This document shows, piece after piece, positions 1 to 8,839 of a stretch of 35,931 nucleotides of DNA. This stretch comes from Candidatus Omnitrophota bacterium (GTDB taxonomy: Bacteria; Omnitrophota; Gorgyraeia; B26-G9): assembly GCA_028718845.1 (NCBI GenBank), contig JAQULA010000001.1, forward strand, positions 1-35,931, given 5' to 3'. Each line of letters starts with the position of its first letter. Position 1 is the first letter of the stretch. The notes under the pieces are model-generated. The model searched no databases. It saw nothing but the letters and a program-made list of their open reading frames with translations, and was not told where the DNA came from. Both the position numbers and the translations under genes were made by a program.

Positions 1-962
1 AGGTCCTGCAAACCATGAACGAGGTTTTGTCCGGGTTTAAGCCGGATATGATTGTGGTTTCGGTTTCACGCAATGATTTTTATCATCTGGACGCGGTGTT
101 GTGCAACTATGAACTGGCGTTTTTAAGCGTGAAGCACAAGATCCGGCTTTCGCGGCTGAAAATCCTGAAGCTTTTCGGTATTATTTTTGAGAATATCAAA
201 GCCGCGGCCGTCCCGGCCCCGTCCGATAGAAATCTCCGCGGGCTTGAAGCAACGCTGGCCAAGGCCAGGCAATTAAAGATCGATAAGGAATACGAAAAGG
301 CCGTCACGCTTTTATCGGGGATGTTTTACTTTTATCCGGACAACCCGATTCTGCAGGAGGAATTGGCCGACGCCTGTATCCAATATAATGATATCGACGC
401 CTCGATACGTTGTTATACCGCTTTGCTGAAACGTTTTCCGGAAAATATATACCTGCAGGGCCGGTTAAGCGATTGTTACCGTCATCAGGCCGGGGAATAT
501 TTTCTGAATAACCAGCTCGATAAATCGATACGATCGTATCAGCAGGCTTTTTTGTTTAATCCCGGCGATACTCCCCTGGATTCGCGGACTTATTATGCCG
601 CGGTTTTTTTAAAGGCCGAGGAGCGCAATCGCAAAAGTAACACCGCGGCTTACGGCCGAAAACAAACCCTGCGGACGACGTTGAAGAATTTTGAACAAAT
701 GGCGTTGATCTGCCGGAAAAACAATATCGCGCTGATATTTTCCGGGTACCCGGACGCGGTACCTTACGCGATGCGAAATGCCTCGGATACTTACGGCGTT
801 CCGCTGGTCGATCATCGGGAGGATTTTAAAGCACTTCTTCGGATATACCCGGTTAAAAAGCTGTTTGTTTCCCGGGGGGATTCCCATTGCACCCAATGGG
901 GATACCGGGTTATGGCCGAAAATATAGCGGAAGCGGTCTTAAAGCTGAAAAACAGGGACTGA
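1..962 (+). CDS. SGNH-hydrolase-like protein with TPR repeats (5' partial)
   Basis: The reading frame is open from the first base of the window, and the codons before the ATG at 15 fit the protein, so the true start lies upstream. The N-terminal visible part (KPDMIVVSVSRND) resembles the SGNH block in which a conserved Asn/Asp follows a 'pD-hydrophobic' strand. Roughly residues 85-195 (counted from the ATG at 15) form about three TPR units. The C-terminus contains GDSHCTQWGY with His291, matching the catalytic Asp-x-His block V of GDSL/SGNH hydrolases. A TPR insert inside an SGNH hydrolase suggests an envelope esterase or acetyl-polysaccharide enzyme, but substrate and location cannot be told because the N-terminus is missing. 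It ends 70 bp before the next gene, which appears to have its own promoter. Confidence 0.6.
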   Translation, partial: VLQTMNEVLSGFKPDMIVVSVSRNDFYHLDAVLCNYELAFLSVKHKIRLSRLKILKLFGIIFENIKAAAVPAPSDRNLRGLEATLAKARQLKIDKEYEKAVTLLSGMFYFYPDNPILQEELADACIQYNDIDASIRCYTALLKRFPENIYLQGRLSDCYRHQAGEYFLNNQLDKSIRSYQQAFLFNPGDTPLDSRTYYAAVFLKAEERNRKSNTAAYGRKQTLRTTLKNFEQMALICRKNNIALIFSGYPDAVPYAMRNASDTYGVPLVDHREDFKALLRIYPVKKLFVSRGDSHCTQWGYRVMAENIAEAVLKLKNRD

Positions 963-994
963 GCGGTTCCTAAACCCTTTATGCGGCTGTTGCC

Positions 995-1023
995 TTGCTA
1001 ACTTTCCGCGTTTATGCTATCAT
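995..1023 (+). promoter_or_regulatory. Probable sigma70-type promoter for the glycosyltransferase at 1033
   Basis: TTGCTA (995-1000) and TATCAT (1018-1023) are separated by 17 bp. Only nine bases lie between the -10 box and the ATG at 1033, so a transcript from here would be nearly leaderless. The -35 box is imperfect. Confidence 0.4.
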
Positions 1024-1032
1024 AATGTCTCT

Positions 1033-2154
1033 ATGAAGCGTATCCTTTTGCTGTATATATCCAATAATTCCGGGCACCATCGCGCGATAAAGGCGATCGA
1101 TGAAGCCTTGCATTCCGAGATTCCCGGGATCAGGACTCTGAGCATCAATTCGTTCAATTATACCAATCCGATCCTGGAAAAAGTCATAAACAGTGTCTAC
1201 AACAAGGTTATTAAGACTAAACCCGAGGTCTGGGAATATCTCTACGATAACCCCAAAATAGTACGGCGAACCCGGAAAGTACGTAAACTGATTCATAAGT
1301 TCAATTCCGGAAAGCTCAAAAAATTGCTCAAGAATTTTAAGCCGGACGCGGTTATCTGTTCGCAGGCGTTTCCCTGCGGGATGATCGCCGACCTGAAAAA
1401 GACCTACAATCTCGATTTCCCGCTGGTCGGCGTATTGACCGACTATGCGCCGCATTCTTACTGGATGTATGACAATGTCGACGCTTATATTGTCCCGAGC
1501 GAGCAGACCAAAGACCGTTTTATCCGGAATAATATCAAGGAAACCCGGGTTTTTCCGTTCGGTATCCCGATCAGCCCCGGTTTTTCCGAGTCCTGCGGCA
1601 AAGAGGCGGCATTGCGGCATTTGCGCCTGGAAAACGACGTGCCGACGGTATTGATAATGGGCGGGGGGCAGGGATTGGGGCCGATTGAAGAACTGATCTT
1701 TGCCATTAACACGCTTACGATTCCGTTCCAGGTTATTGTGGTGTGCGGAATGAACAATAAACTGAGGAAATGGCTGGAAAAAAGACGCCTGTTGTTCCGG
1801 AAAAAAATGGCTATTCTGGGATACACCCGGGATGTGAATATGCTTATGGACGCGGCGGATCTGATTGTTTCCAAACCCGGGGGGTTGACCACCGCGGAAT
1901 CGTTAACCAAATGCCTGCCGATCGTGATTGTCAATCCGATCCCCGGACAGGAAGCGAAAAATACCGAATTTCTGCTCAGCGAAGGGGTTGCGGTAAAGGC
2001 CCGGAACCCTCTTGATGCCGCCGGGTTGATTGAAGAATTGTTGTCCGATACGGAACGGTTGAAACAGATGAAGACCGCAGCAGCAAAACATGCGCGCCCG
2101 CAGGCGGCAATAAAAATCGCGCAGCTCGTGTCTAATCTCATGCAGCGAAAGTGA
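1033..2154 (+). CDS. UgtP/MGDG-synthase-like glycosyltransferase
   Basis: This 373-residue protein has the two-domain layout of the MurG-like GT28 family that includes diacylglycerol glucosyltransferases (UgtP) and plant MGDG synthase. The N-terminal domain starts with a beta strand and the glycine/histidine loop NNSGHHRAIKAI, which corresponds to the acceptor-side loop of the family. The C-terminal domain carries GGGQGLG and SKPGGLTTAESL, the nucleotide-sugar binding signatures. No signal peptide or membrane span is evident, as expected for a peripheral inner-membrane enzyme. It probably transfers a hexose from UDP-sugar to a lipid acceptor such as diacylglycerol. The next gene is a lipid acyltransferase starting 3 bp after its stop, which supports a role in envelope lipid synthesis. 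The exact sugar and acceptor are not determined. Confidence 0.8.
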   Translation: MKRILLLYISNNSGHHRAIKAIDEALHSEIPGIRTLSINSFNYTNPILEKVINSVYNKVIKTKPEVWEYLYDNPKIVRRTRKVRKLIHKFNSGKLKKLLKNFKPDAVICSQAFPCGMIADLKKTYNLDFPLVGVLTDYAPHSYWMYDNVDAYIVPSEQTKDRFIRNNIKETRVFPFGIPISPGFSESCGKEAALRHLRLENDVPTVLIMGGGQGLGPIEELIFAINTLTIPFQVIVVCGMNNKLRKWLEKRRLLFRKKMAILGYTRDVNMLMDAADLIVSKPGGLTTAESLTKCLPIVIVNPIPGQEAKNTEFLLSEGVAVKARNPLDAAGLIEELLSDTERLKQMKTAAAKHARPQAAIKIAQLVSNLMQRK

Positions 2155-2157
2155 TCA

Positions 2158-3039
2158 ATGATGATGTACGGTTTATATCGAGCCGGCCAATGGCTGGCCC
2201 TATGCTTGCCGCGTTCGCTGGCGTACCGGCTGGGGGTTTTTTTTACCGGGTTTAAGTTTTTTTTCTGCCGGGAAGAACGCCGCACGATGCTCAGCAGTCT
2301 GCGCGTGATTACCGGCAAGGATGATCGCTTCCTGCGGAAGTATCCCCGTCAGATTTATGCTAATTTCGGCCGCTATCTGGTTGATTTCTTCCGCGCGGAA
2401 AAGATCGACCGGCGGTTCGTCGATAAATTTATCCGGATCAAAAATCTGGAATATATGGATGAAGCCCTGGGCAAAGGGAACGGCGCGCTGGGGCTTACCG
2501 CGCATATCGGCAACTGGGAATTATGCGCGCAGGTGATGGCGATACTCGGTTACAAGATGAACGCGATTGCCCTGACCCACCAGGATAAACGGGTCGACGA
2601 ATTTTTTATCGCGCAAAGAAAAGGCAAAGGGGTCAAGGTTATTCCGGTAGGGGTCAGTGTCCGGCAATGTTTCGCGGCGCTAAAACGCAATGAAATTGTC
2701 GGTATCCTGGGCGACCGTGATTTTTCCGGCGAACACGGGATTACGGTCGGATTTTTCGGTAAATCCATGCTTGCCCCGCGCGGGGCGGCGCTGTTGAGCC
2801 TGCGAACCGGCGCGGCGATTGTGCCGGCATTTGTTATCCGGGATGAACGCAATCCGTTATATTTTACCTATAGCTTCGAAAAACCGATTTATCCGGAGCA
2901 TACCGGTAATGAAGAAAACGACATCCGGACGATCACCGAAAAATATATCAAGGTTATCGAGAAATATGTACGGCAATATCCTAAGCAATGGTTTATGTTT
3001 CATGAGTTTTGGAAACCAGCCAAAACTCAGGTACTCTGA
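2158..3039 (+). CDS. LpxL/HtrB-type lysophospholipid acyltransferase
   Basis: The 293-residue protein has the hallmark acyltransferase motif His116-x4-Glu121 in LTAHIGNWE and a second family block GDRDFSGEHGITVGFFGK with the PRGAALLSLRTGA segment after it. These features define the lipid A biosynthesis acyltransferase family (LpxL/LpxM, PF03279). Members acylate lipid A precursors on the cytoplasmic face of the inner membrane, but in many phyla they serve glycolipids or phosphatidylinositol mannosides. The N-terminus (about residues 1-35) is hydrophobic and could anchor the protein. It begins 3 bp after the glycosyltransferase stop with three consecutive ATG codons and only a weak ribosome-binding site, so translational coupling is likely. 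Which lipid is acylated is open; the linked glucosyl-lipid enzyme makes a glycolipid as plausible as lipid A. Confidence 0.85.
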   Translation: MMMYGLYRAGQWLALCLPRSLAYRLGVFFTGFKFFFCREERRTMLSSLRVITGKDDRFLRKYPRQIYANFGRYLVDFFRAEKIDRRFVDKFIRIKNLEYMDEALGKGNGALGLTAHIGNWELCAQVMAILGYKMNAIALTHQDKRVDEFFIAQRKGKGVKVIPVGVSVRQCFAALKRNEIVGILGDRDFSGEHGITVGFFGKSMLAPRGAALLSLRTGAAIVPAFVIRDERNPLYFTYSFEKPIYPEHTGNEENDIRTITEKYIKVIEKYVRQYPKQWFMFHEFWKPAKTQVL

Positions 3040-3089
3040 CCTGCGGCAGTTATCCGGGAGATCCGTTTTTCCGATGAGATGAGGGGCGC

Positions 3090-3758
3090 ATGAAAATATG
3101 TGTATTATTCCCGGCATATAACGAAGTCAGGACAATTGCCGGTCTTGTCCGGGAGGTCCGGGGCAAAGGATTGGATGCGGTTGTGGTCGACGACGGCTCC
3201 GCGGATGCTACGGCGCGAACCGCTGAAGGCGCGGGCGCAATTGTCATTCGCCACGAAAAAAACAGCGGTAAAGGCCAGGCCCTGCGCACCGGGTTCGCGT
3301 ATATAACCGGCCGCGATTATGACGGCGCGATCATCATGGATGCCGACGGCCAGCATTTAGCGCGCGAGATCGACGTGTTTATCGAACGGGCAAAACTTTC
3401 TCCGGCGGGCATCATTATCGGCAATCGCATGCATTGCCCCGCGGGTATGCCGTTTGTGCGCCGGATAACCAATATTATAACCAGCCGTACGGTGTCGCTG
3501 CTGGCCGGGTGCGATATCCCGGACACGCAATGCGGATACCGGTTTATCCGGTCCGGGGTGTTGAAATCATTACGGCTATCAACGGATAAATATGAGACCG
3601 AATCGGAAATTTTAATCGAGGCCGCGCGGCATCATGTCGCGATAGAATCGATTCCGGTTACCAGTATCTACGCCGATCAGAAGAGTCAAATCCATCCTGT
3701 TATCGATACAATCCGGTTTTGGAGATTGATCTTCCGAAGTATAGCGGGAAAAAAATAA
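3090..3758 (+). CDS. GT2 family glycosyltransferase (dolichyl-phosphate mannosyltransferase-like)
   Basis: A 222-residue GT-A fold enzyme. The N-terminal strand and FPAYNE motif bind nucleotide; VVDDGS supplies the first acidic residues; MDADGQH carries the DxD-type metal site. This combination is typical of DPM1-like GT2 enzymes that move a sugar from a nucleotide-sugar to a polyprenyl phosphate or to an envelope glycan. No C-terminal membrane domain is present, so it is the short, soluble form. The start at 3090 follows a good GAGGGG ribosome-binding site. It lies in the same forward block as the lipid-modifying genes and ends 1 bp before pcm. Confidence 0.8.
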   Translation: MKICVLFPAYNEVRTIAGLVREVRGKGLDAVVVDDGSADATARTAEGAGAIVIRHEKNSGKGQALRTGFAYITGRDYDGAIIMDADGQHLAREIDVFIERAKLSPAGIIIGNRMHCPAGMPFVRRITNIITSRTVSLLAGCDIPDTQCGYRFIRSGVLKSLRLSTDKYETESEILIEAARHHVAIESIPVTSIYADQKSQIHPVIDTIRFWRLIFRSIAGKK

Positions 3759-3759
3759 C

Positions 3760-4410
3760 GTGAATTTCGATGCCTTACGAAAATCAATGATTGACCTCCA
3801 GATCAGGGGCCGCGGCATACACGACAGCCGTGTGCTTGCGGCTATGGAGCGGGTCCATCGGCATGAGTTTGTCGCCGCTGAACTGGCTTCTTCGGCTTAC
3901 GAGGATTGTCCGCTTCCCATCGGCAGCGGGCAGACGATTTCGCAGCCGTATATGGTCGCGCTGATGAGTGAATTACTGGCGCTGCAGGGCGATGAGCGGG
4001 TTCTGGAGATCGGCACCGGCAGCGGGTATCAAACCGCGATTTTGGCCCAATTGTGCCGGGAAGTGTATTCGGTGGAACGTATCCCTCGCCTGGCGGTTGC
4101 GGCCCAGGAGCATTTACAGCGTTGTGGTTATGAAAATACGCGGGTATATACCGGCGACGGCACTATCGGGCTGGCCGAATTCCAGCCCTATGACCGGATC
4201 ATAGTAACCGCCGGCGCTCCGGCCCTGCCGCAGACATTGGCGGACCAATTAAACCCGGGTGGCAGATTAGTTATTCCGATCGGAGACCGTTTTCTGCAGA
4301 AACTGATGGTAGTGGAAAAACATGGTCCGGAAATTGTTCAACAAGAAGTTTGCGGATGTGTTTTTGTTCCGCTGCTGGGAAAGGAAGGATGGAAAGTGTA
4401 CAATGAATGA
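3760..4410 (+). CDS. pcm: Protein-L-isoaspartate O-methyltransferase
   Basis: Cytosolic SAM-dependent repair enzyme that methylates L-isoaspartyl residues in aged proteins. The 216-residue length is normal. The family blocks GSGQTISQPYMVALM (substrate side) and LEIGTGSGYQTAIL (SAM-binding motif I) are intact, and the later PYDRIIVTAGAP block fits motif II. Translation probably begins at the GTG at 3760, which gives the usual N-terminus and starts one base after the upstream stop. The 3' end overlaps the next start by 8 bp. Confidence 0.93.
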   Translation: MNFDALRKSMIDLQIRGRGIHDSRVLAAMERVHRHEFVAAELASSAYEDCPLPIGSGQTISQPYMVALMSELLALQGDERVLEIGTGSGYQTAILAQLCREVYSVERIPRLAVAAQEHLQRCGYENTRVYTGDGTIGLAEFQPYDRIIVTAGAPALPQTLADQLNPGGRLVIPIGDRFLQKLMVVEKHGPEIVQQEVCGCVFVPLLGKEGWKVYNE

Positions 4411-4897
4411 CGCGCTGGTAAAATTTTTCAGTGCTTTACCCCCGGAATGGGTGGTGGTGGTCATTGCCGCGCTGCCGGTTTCCGAACTGCGCGGAGCGAT
4501 TCCCACCGGAATTTTATACGGGATGCCGCCGCTTAAGGTATTTCTGCTGTCGATAGCCGGTAACATGCTGCCGATCCTGCCGTTATTGTATTTTTTAGAG
4601 CCGGTATCGGTGAAATTGCGGAGCGTCGGTATCTGTAAGAAATTTTTTGACTGGTTGTTCGAACATACGAAGAAGAAATCCGAACTTATCGAAAAATACG
4701 AATTACTCGGCCTGATGCTGTTTGTCGCGGTACCTCTGCCGATGACCGGGGCCTGGACCGGCAGTATTGCCGCGTCATTATTCGGCTTGGATAAAAAACG
4801 TTCATTTTGGGCCGTGGGTGCCGGGGTGGTTATTGCCGCGGTGGTGGTTACGGCGCTGACGCTGTGCGCCAGGGGATTTTTTACGCATGCAGGATAA
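4403..4897 (+). CDS. Small multidrug-export family membrane protein (PF06695-like)
   Basis: A 164-residue, multi-span inner-membrane protein. It carries the characteristic SELRGAIPTGI segment near the N-terminus and PLPMTGAWTGSIAASLFGL in the second half, which I recognise from the 'putative small multi-drug export protein' family related to DedA/VTT-like proteins. The family name is historical and no transport activity is well established. I chose the ATG at 4403 because it overlaps the pcm stop (translational coupling) and places the first hydrophobic segment close to the N-terminus. The 3' end overlaps priA by 11 bp. Confidence 0.75.
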   Translation: MNDALVKFFSALPPEWVVVVIAALPVSELRGAIPTGILYGMPPLKVFLLSIAGNMLPILPLLYFLEPVSVKLRSVGICKKFFDWLFEHTKKKSELIEKYELLGLMLFVAVPLPMTGAWTGSIAASLFGLDKKRSFWAVGAGVVIAAVVVTALTLCARGFFTHAG

Positions 4898-6914
4898 CCG
4901 GTTTGTCCAAGTCGCGGTGAATTTGCCGCTGAAAGATGTGTTCGACTATGCGGTGCCGGAGCCGATGCGGCAAACTGTGGCCATCGGGAAACGCGTTTGG
5001 GTCCCTTTCCGCAACCGCACCATGGTCGGGTACATTGTTGCCGTTCTCGACCGTACCGATATTCCGGGCATTCGCGATATTAAAGAAGTTATCGATAATG
5101 AACCGCTGTTGTCGGCGGAAATGCTGTCCTTGACGCGGTGGATGTCGGAATATTATTTTTGCTCCTGGGGTGAAGCGATCGAAGCGGCGATTGCCGGGCC
5201 GTTCAAGCACGGCAAAACCACGGTGCGGGTGCGCGGTACGCCGGATTCGCTGCCGCGGGTTCCGGCCGGGGGGAAAGCCGCGGATAATATTCTGACCGAG
5301 CATCAGAATAAAGCATTGACGGCGATACTTCCGTTTGTGCGTGAAGGCAAGTTCGGCGTGTTTTTGCTGCACGGTATTACCGCCAGCGGTAAGACCGAGG
5401 TGTATTTCGGCGCGATCGACGCGGTACTGGCGCAGGGCAAAGAGGCCATTGTCCTGGTCCCGGAAATCGCGCTGACCCCGCAGACATTGCAATGGTTTAC
5501 CGAACGCTACGGCAAAGAAAAGATCGCGGTGATTCACAGCCGTTTGAATAAAAGTGAAAAATTCGTGGAATGGCAGCGGATCAAAACCGGAGAAGTGAAG
5601 ATCGTTATCGGACCGCGTTCGGCTATTTTCAGCCCGCTGAAAAATCTCGGTCTGATCGTTGTCGATGAAGAGCATGAAAATACTTACAAACAGGAAGATG
5701 TGCCTCGCTATCATCTGGTGACTGCCGCGATGCAGCGCGGCCGGCTGGATAACGGCGTGGTGATACTGGGCAGCGCTACTCCTTCTTTGGAATCGACCTA
5801 TGCCGCGCGCCGGGGGGAGATTTCATTCATCGAACTTCCCGAACGTATCCAGGGCCGGGAGCTGCCGTCGGTGCAGGTGGTGGATATGCGTGAACAGCGT
5901 CGTCCGGGAAAGCGCGCGGTGGTCATATCCAAGCCCTTGGAAGACGCGGTCGGCCGCTGCCTGGCGAAAAAAGAACAGGTAATACTTTTTCTGAACCGCC
6001 GCGGATTTTCCACGTTCGTCAATTGCTCCAAATGCGGCTATGTGATGCAATGCCCGCGCTGCAGCGTGGCCCTGGTATTTCATTTTGACCAATCCCAAAT
6101 GCAGTGCCACCATTGCGGTTATCACAGCACGGCGCCGCAGGTGTGCCCGGAATGCCAGGCGGATTATATCCGCTATTTCGGTGCCGGCACGCAGAAAGTG
6201 GAAAGTGAACTGCATCGTTTGTTTCCCCAGGCCAGGATCAGCCGCATGGATTCCGACGCGCTTAAGACCAAAACCGCGCATTTCGACATTTTTGATGACG
6301 TAAAAAGCGGCAAGGTCGATATTTTGGTCGGCACACAGATGCTGGCCAAAGGCCTGGACTTTCCCAATGTGACCTTGGTTGGAGTCATTGCCGCGGATGT
6401 TACCCTGAATCTCCCGGATTTTCGCGCGTCCGAACGGACGTTTTCATTGCTGACCCAGGTTGCCGGCCGGGCCGGCCGCGGCGCTGTCGAAGGCCGGGTG
6501 ATCATCCAGACCTATACTCCGGATCATTACGCGATCCAATGCGCGATCAGCCACGACTACAATAGTTTTTATGAACAGGAAATGGTGTTTCGGAAACAAC
6601 TCAATCTGCCTCCGTGCACCCATATGGCCAGCCTGGTCCTGCGCTCGAAAAGCGAGGCGCTGGTGGGCACTGCCGCGGAAAAATTAGCGGCATTACTTAA
6701 GAGCGAGAGCGCCAAGCGTAACATTTCATTCGACATGATCGGTCCGGCGCCGATGTCGGTTTTTAAACTTCGCGGTTATTGCCGTTGGATGATCCTGATC
6801 AAAAGCAGCGATGTCCTGCAGGCCAATGCGTTATTGAAAGCCTGTCTGCAGACCTGGCGAACCCCGGCCAAAGTAAAACTCGCGGTCGATGTCGACCCGC
6901 TGGCGGTGATGTGA
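4887..6914 (+). CDS. priA: Primosomal protein N' (replication restart helicase PriA)
   Basis: A 675-residue superfamily 2 helicase that reloads the replisome at stalled forks. The N-terminal DNA-binding domain begins VNLPLKDVFDYAVPE. Walker A is GITASGKT (residues 163-170) and Walker B is DEEH (260-263). Further helicase motifs include GSATPSLES, the segment around VGTQMLAKGLDFPNVTLV, and QVAGRAGRG. Between the helicase lobes are four CxxC-type zinc pairs (CSKCGYVMQCPRC, CHHCGY, CPEC), as in PriA. It is slightly shorter than E. coli PriA (732) but complete. Its start overlaps the preceding membrane-protein gene. Confidence 0.96.
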   Translation: MQDNRFVQVAVNLPLKDVFDYAVPEPMRQTVAIGKRVWVPFRNRTMVGYIVAVLDRTDIPGIRDIKEVIDNEPLLSAEMLSLTRWMSEYYFCSWGEAIEAAIAGPFKHGKTTVRVRGTPDSLPRVPAGGKAADNILTEHQNKALTAILPFVREGKFGVFLLHGITASGKTEVYFGAIDAVLAQGKEAIVLVPEIALTPQTLQWFTERYGKEKIAVIHSRLNKSEKFVEWQRIKTGEVKIVIGPRSAIFSPLKNLGLIVVDEEHENTYKQEDVPRYHLVTAAMQRGRLDNGVVILGSATPSLESTYAARRGEISFIELPERIQGRELPSVQVVDMREQRRPGKRAVVISKPLEDAVGRCLAKKEQVILFLNRRGFSTFVNCSKCGYVMQCPRCSVALVFHFDQSQMQCHHCGYHSTAPQVCPECQADYIRYFGAGTQKVESELHRLFPQARISRMDSDALKTKTAHFDIFDDVKSGKVDILVGTQMLAKGLDFPNVTLVGVIAADVTLNLPDFRASERTFSLLTQVAGRAGRGAVEGRVIIQTYTPDHYAIQCAISHDYNSFYEQEMVFRKQLNLPPCTHMASLVLRSKSEALVGTAAEKLAALLKSESAKRNISFDMIGPAPMSVFKLRGYCRWMILIKSSDVLQANALLKACLQTWRTPAKVKLAVDVDPLAVM

Positions 6915-7001
6915 TTTCAAAAACCGAAGGACTAAGACGAAAAAGCTGGCTGTAACGTAATTATTATAAAAAGATTAAGGATAAAAGATTAAAAAATTAA
7001 T

Positions 7002-7029
7002 TTGACAAAAAAACAAGCGGTGTTAATAT
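7002..7029 (+). promoter_or_regulatory. Strong sigma70-type promoter
   Basis: A consensus TTGACA (7002-7007) and TAATAT (7024-7029) are separated by 16 bp, in AT-rich sequence downstream of priA. It is placed to drive the glycosyltransferase, repeat-protein and rhs genes. The predicted leader of about 118 nt contains the hairpin at 7088-7109. Confidence 0.7.
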
Positions 7030-7087
7030 GGATTCATAACGTATTGTTTAACTATGGATTACATAAAAGGATGGTTTTCGGTGAAAG

Positions 7088-7113
7088 GCCAGGGAAGGAA
7101 GTCCCTGGCTTTT
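7088..7113 (+). terminator. Leader hairpin followed by a short U-run (possible attenuator)
   Basis: GCCAGGGA (7088-7095) pairs perfectly with TCCCTGGC (7102-7109), with a six-base loop and TTTT after it. It lies between the promoter at 7002-7029 and the start codon at 7154, so it may act as an attenuator or mRNA-stabilising leader rather than an end-of-operon terminator. I see no known riboswitch core around it. Confidence 0.5.
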
Positions 7114-7153
7114 ATTGTTTCCGGTAATTGGACATAACTATGTTAGGATAATC

Positions 7154-8821
7154 ATGTTCAATAGATACAAAGACTTAGTTAAAAGCGATGCTTTGATTTT
7201 AAGCATCGTTTTTTTATGGTTTTCAAGCCTAGTATATTTTAATCCACGGCTATTTTCTTTACTGATCGGGAAAGAACCTTGGGCGGCCAAAATATCCGTT
7301 ATTATATTCATTTTGACCCTTAATGCAATGTGGCTTTACGCGTTTTATCACGGAATATACGTTGTTTTCTCTTTCTTTTATCGTTCTAAACCTTTTTCGG
7401 AAAATATATTAGACAAAGGGTGTTCCCCGCCGGTGGCAGTGCTTTATCTTACCAAAAACGATTTTAACGAAACCGCGTGCCGAAGTTGTCTGGATCAAGA
7501 TTATACGCCGATGTGTTTAATTATTTGTGATGACGGCGATGATGCCGAGATCAAGAAAAAGATAGATACGTTTGCCGGAGAAAATCAAGAGAAGGTGCGG
7601 GTTATTCGCCGGAAGATAAAAAAAGGATATAAAGCAGGCAATATAAATCATGCTTTAAAGTCTCTTGATGTAAAATACAGCTATGTTTTAATTATGGATG
7701 CGGATGGAATGCTTCCGAAGGATTTTTTGCGTTCGCTGATGCCGTATTTTAACCGCAATCCCAAAATCGCGTTTGTGCAGGCTATGCAGAAAAGTTTGCC
7801 GGACCAAAAAGGAGATTTGGGAAATGATTTAAAGTCAATGGTGGATATCCATTGGCGTTATTACGTATCGTTGAAAAATAGATTTGGTTTTGTTATGTGG
7901 TACGGTCATGGGGCGGTTTTGAAAAGGCAGATTATCGAAGAACTGAGAGGCATCCCGGAAGTTGTAACCGAAGATCTCGCGTTTTCATCGGAAGTCCGGC
8001 GTTTAGGCTATTATGGAATTGTGGCTGAAAATGTTTTCTGTGGAGAGGAATTCCCGCGGACTCTTACGCAATACCGCAAGCGTAACCGGAAATGGGTGAG
8101 GGGAACCTGTGAATATTTATTAAAATTTTTTCCGAAGTTATTACAGGATCCAGCGGTTCATTGGTTTGAGAAAGCGGATGTGTTTATTTCCGCTTTTGCC
8201 CTGCTGCAGGCTTTGCCGTTTTTGATATTTGTTCTGGTCGCAAGTTCGATAATTCCTTATTTTTATGCCCGGTTTCAGATGCAAGGGCCGTTGTTTCTGG
8301 TGCCGCCGTTATTTTACGGCGGGTGGATGGATGTCATTTTAAAAACACGTTACAATGTTTTTTGGGTCTGGGATTTTTATCTGATCATGTTTATCGTAAT
8401 TTTTTTTCCGCTTTTGCCTGCCGTTCAGTTGTTTTGGAAGGATAAAAAGCAGATGCTGCGTTATATAGCGTTGGCTGCTTTTGTGCATCTTTCGATTCTG
8501 CTGGATTCAGCCAAAGAAATGATCTTGTTTTTATCTACCGGAAAAACTTTTTTCCCGGTAACCAATAATTACCGGGATAACCAAGACGCTCTGGGGTGGT
8601 TGTTGTTCGAGTTTCTCAGCGGAGCATTTATGCTTGTTTGCGCAGTGAAAACCGCTAATTTGTGGTTGGTTTCATTGGGGGTATCGTTTATGGTGACGAT
8701 ACTGCTTGCTTTAAAAATGCACACGGCAGTTATAAGAAAGCTTATGTACATCCCGTTTTCGGTGACCGTGCTGATCATGTTTTTTATTGGGATGACAATT
8801 GTGAAGAATTTTAAACTATAG
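7154..8821 (+). CDS. BcsA/hyaluronan-synthase-like membrane glycosyltransferase (GT2)
   Basis: Processive-type polysaccharide synthase of 555 residues in the inner membrane. Two N-terminal membrane spans are followed by a cytosolic GT2 domain with ICDDG (Asp126/127), DADG (Asp182, Asp184) and TED (Asp274). A RNRKW segment ending at Trp314 takes the place of the usual (Q/R)xxRW motif, with Lys where Arg is normal. About five more spans follow. I see no PilZ domain. The ATG at 7154 is chosen because it follows an AGGA site and gives a normal N-terminus. The next gene starts 18 bp downstream and rhs follows that, so all three are probably one transcript. The polymer made is unknown. GC content looks lower than in the priA block. 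Confidence 0.8.
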   Translation: MFNRYKDLVKSDALILSIVFLWFSSLVYFNPRLFSLLIGKEPWAAKISVIIFILTLNAMWLYAFYHGIYVVFSFFYRSKPFSENILDKGCSPPVAVLYLTKNDFNETACRSCLDQDYTPMCLIICDDGDDAEIKKKIDTFAGENQEKVRVIRRKIKKGYKAGNINHALKSLDVKYSYVLIMDADGMLPKDFLRSLMPYFNRNPKIAFVQAMQKSLPDQKGDLGNDLKSMVDIHWRYYVSLKNRFGFVMWYGHGAVLKRQIIEELRGIPEVVTEDLAFSSEVRRLGYYGIVAENVFCGEEFPRTLTQYRKRNRKWVRGTCEYLLKFFPKLLQDPAVHWFEKADVFISAFALLQALPFLIFVLVASSIIPYFYARFQMQGPLFLVPPLFYGGWMDVILKTRYNVFWVWDFYLIMFIVIFFPLLPAVQLFWKDKKQMLRYIALAAFVHLSILLDSAKEMILFLSTGKTFFPVTNNYRDNQDALGWLLFEFLSGAFMLVCAVKTANLWLVSLGVSFMVTILLALKMHTAVIRKLMYIPFSVTVLIMFFIGMTIVKNFKL

Positions 8822-8839
8822 TTAGAAAGGAGTGCGTGT

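Noticed and set aside
4881..5714. A 277-codon open frame on the minus strand opposite priA, and similar long antisense frames at 1485-2318, 11850-12416, 25851-26744 and 26870-27835
   Set aside because: They lie entirely opposite well-identified genes, have no ribosome-binding sites or recognisable domains, and their composition (Arg, His, Pro-rich) is that of antisense shadows of GC-rich coding DNA.
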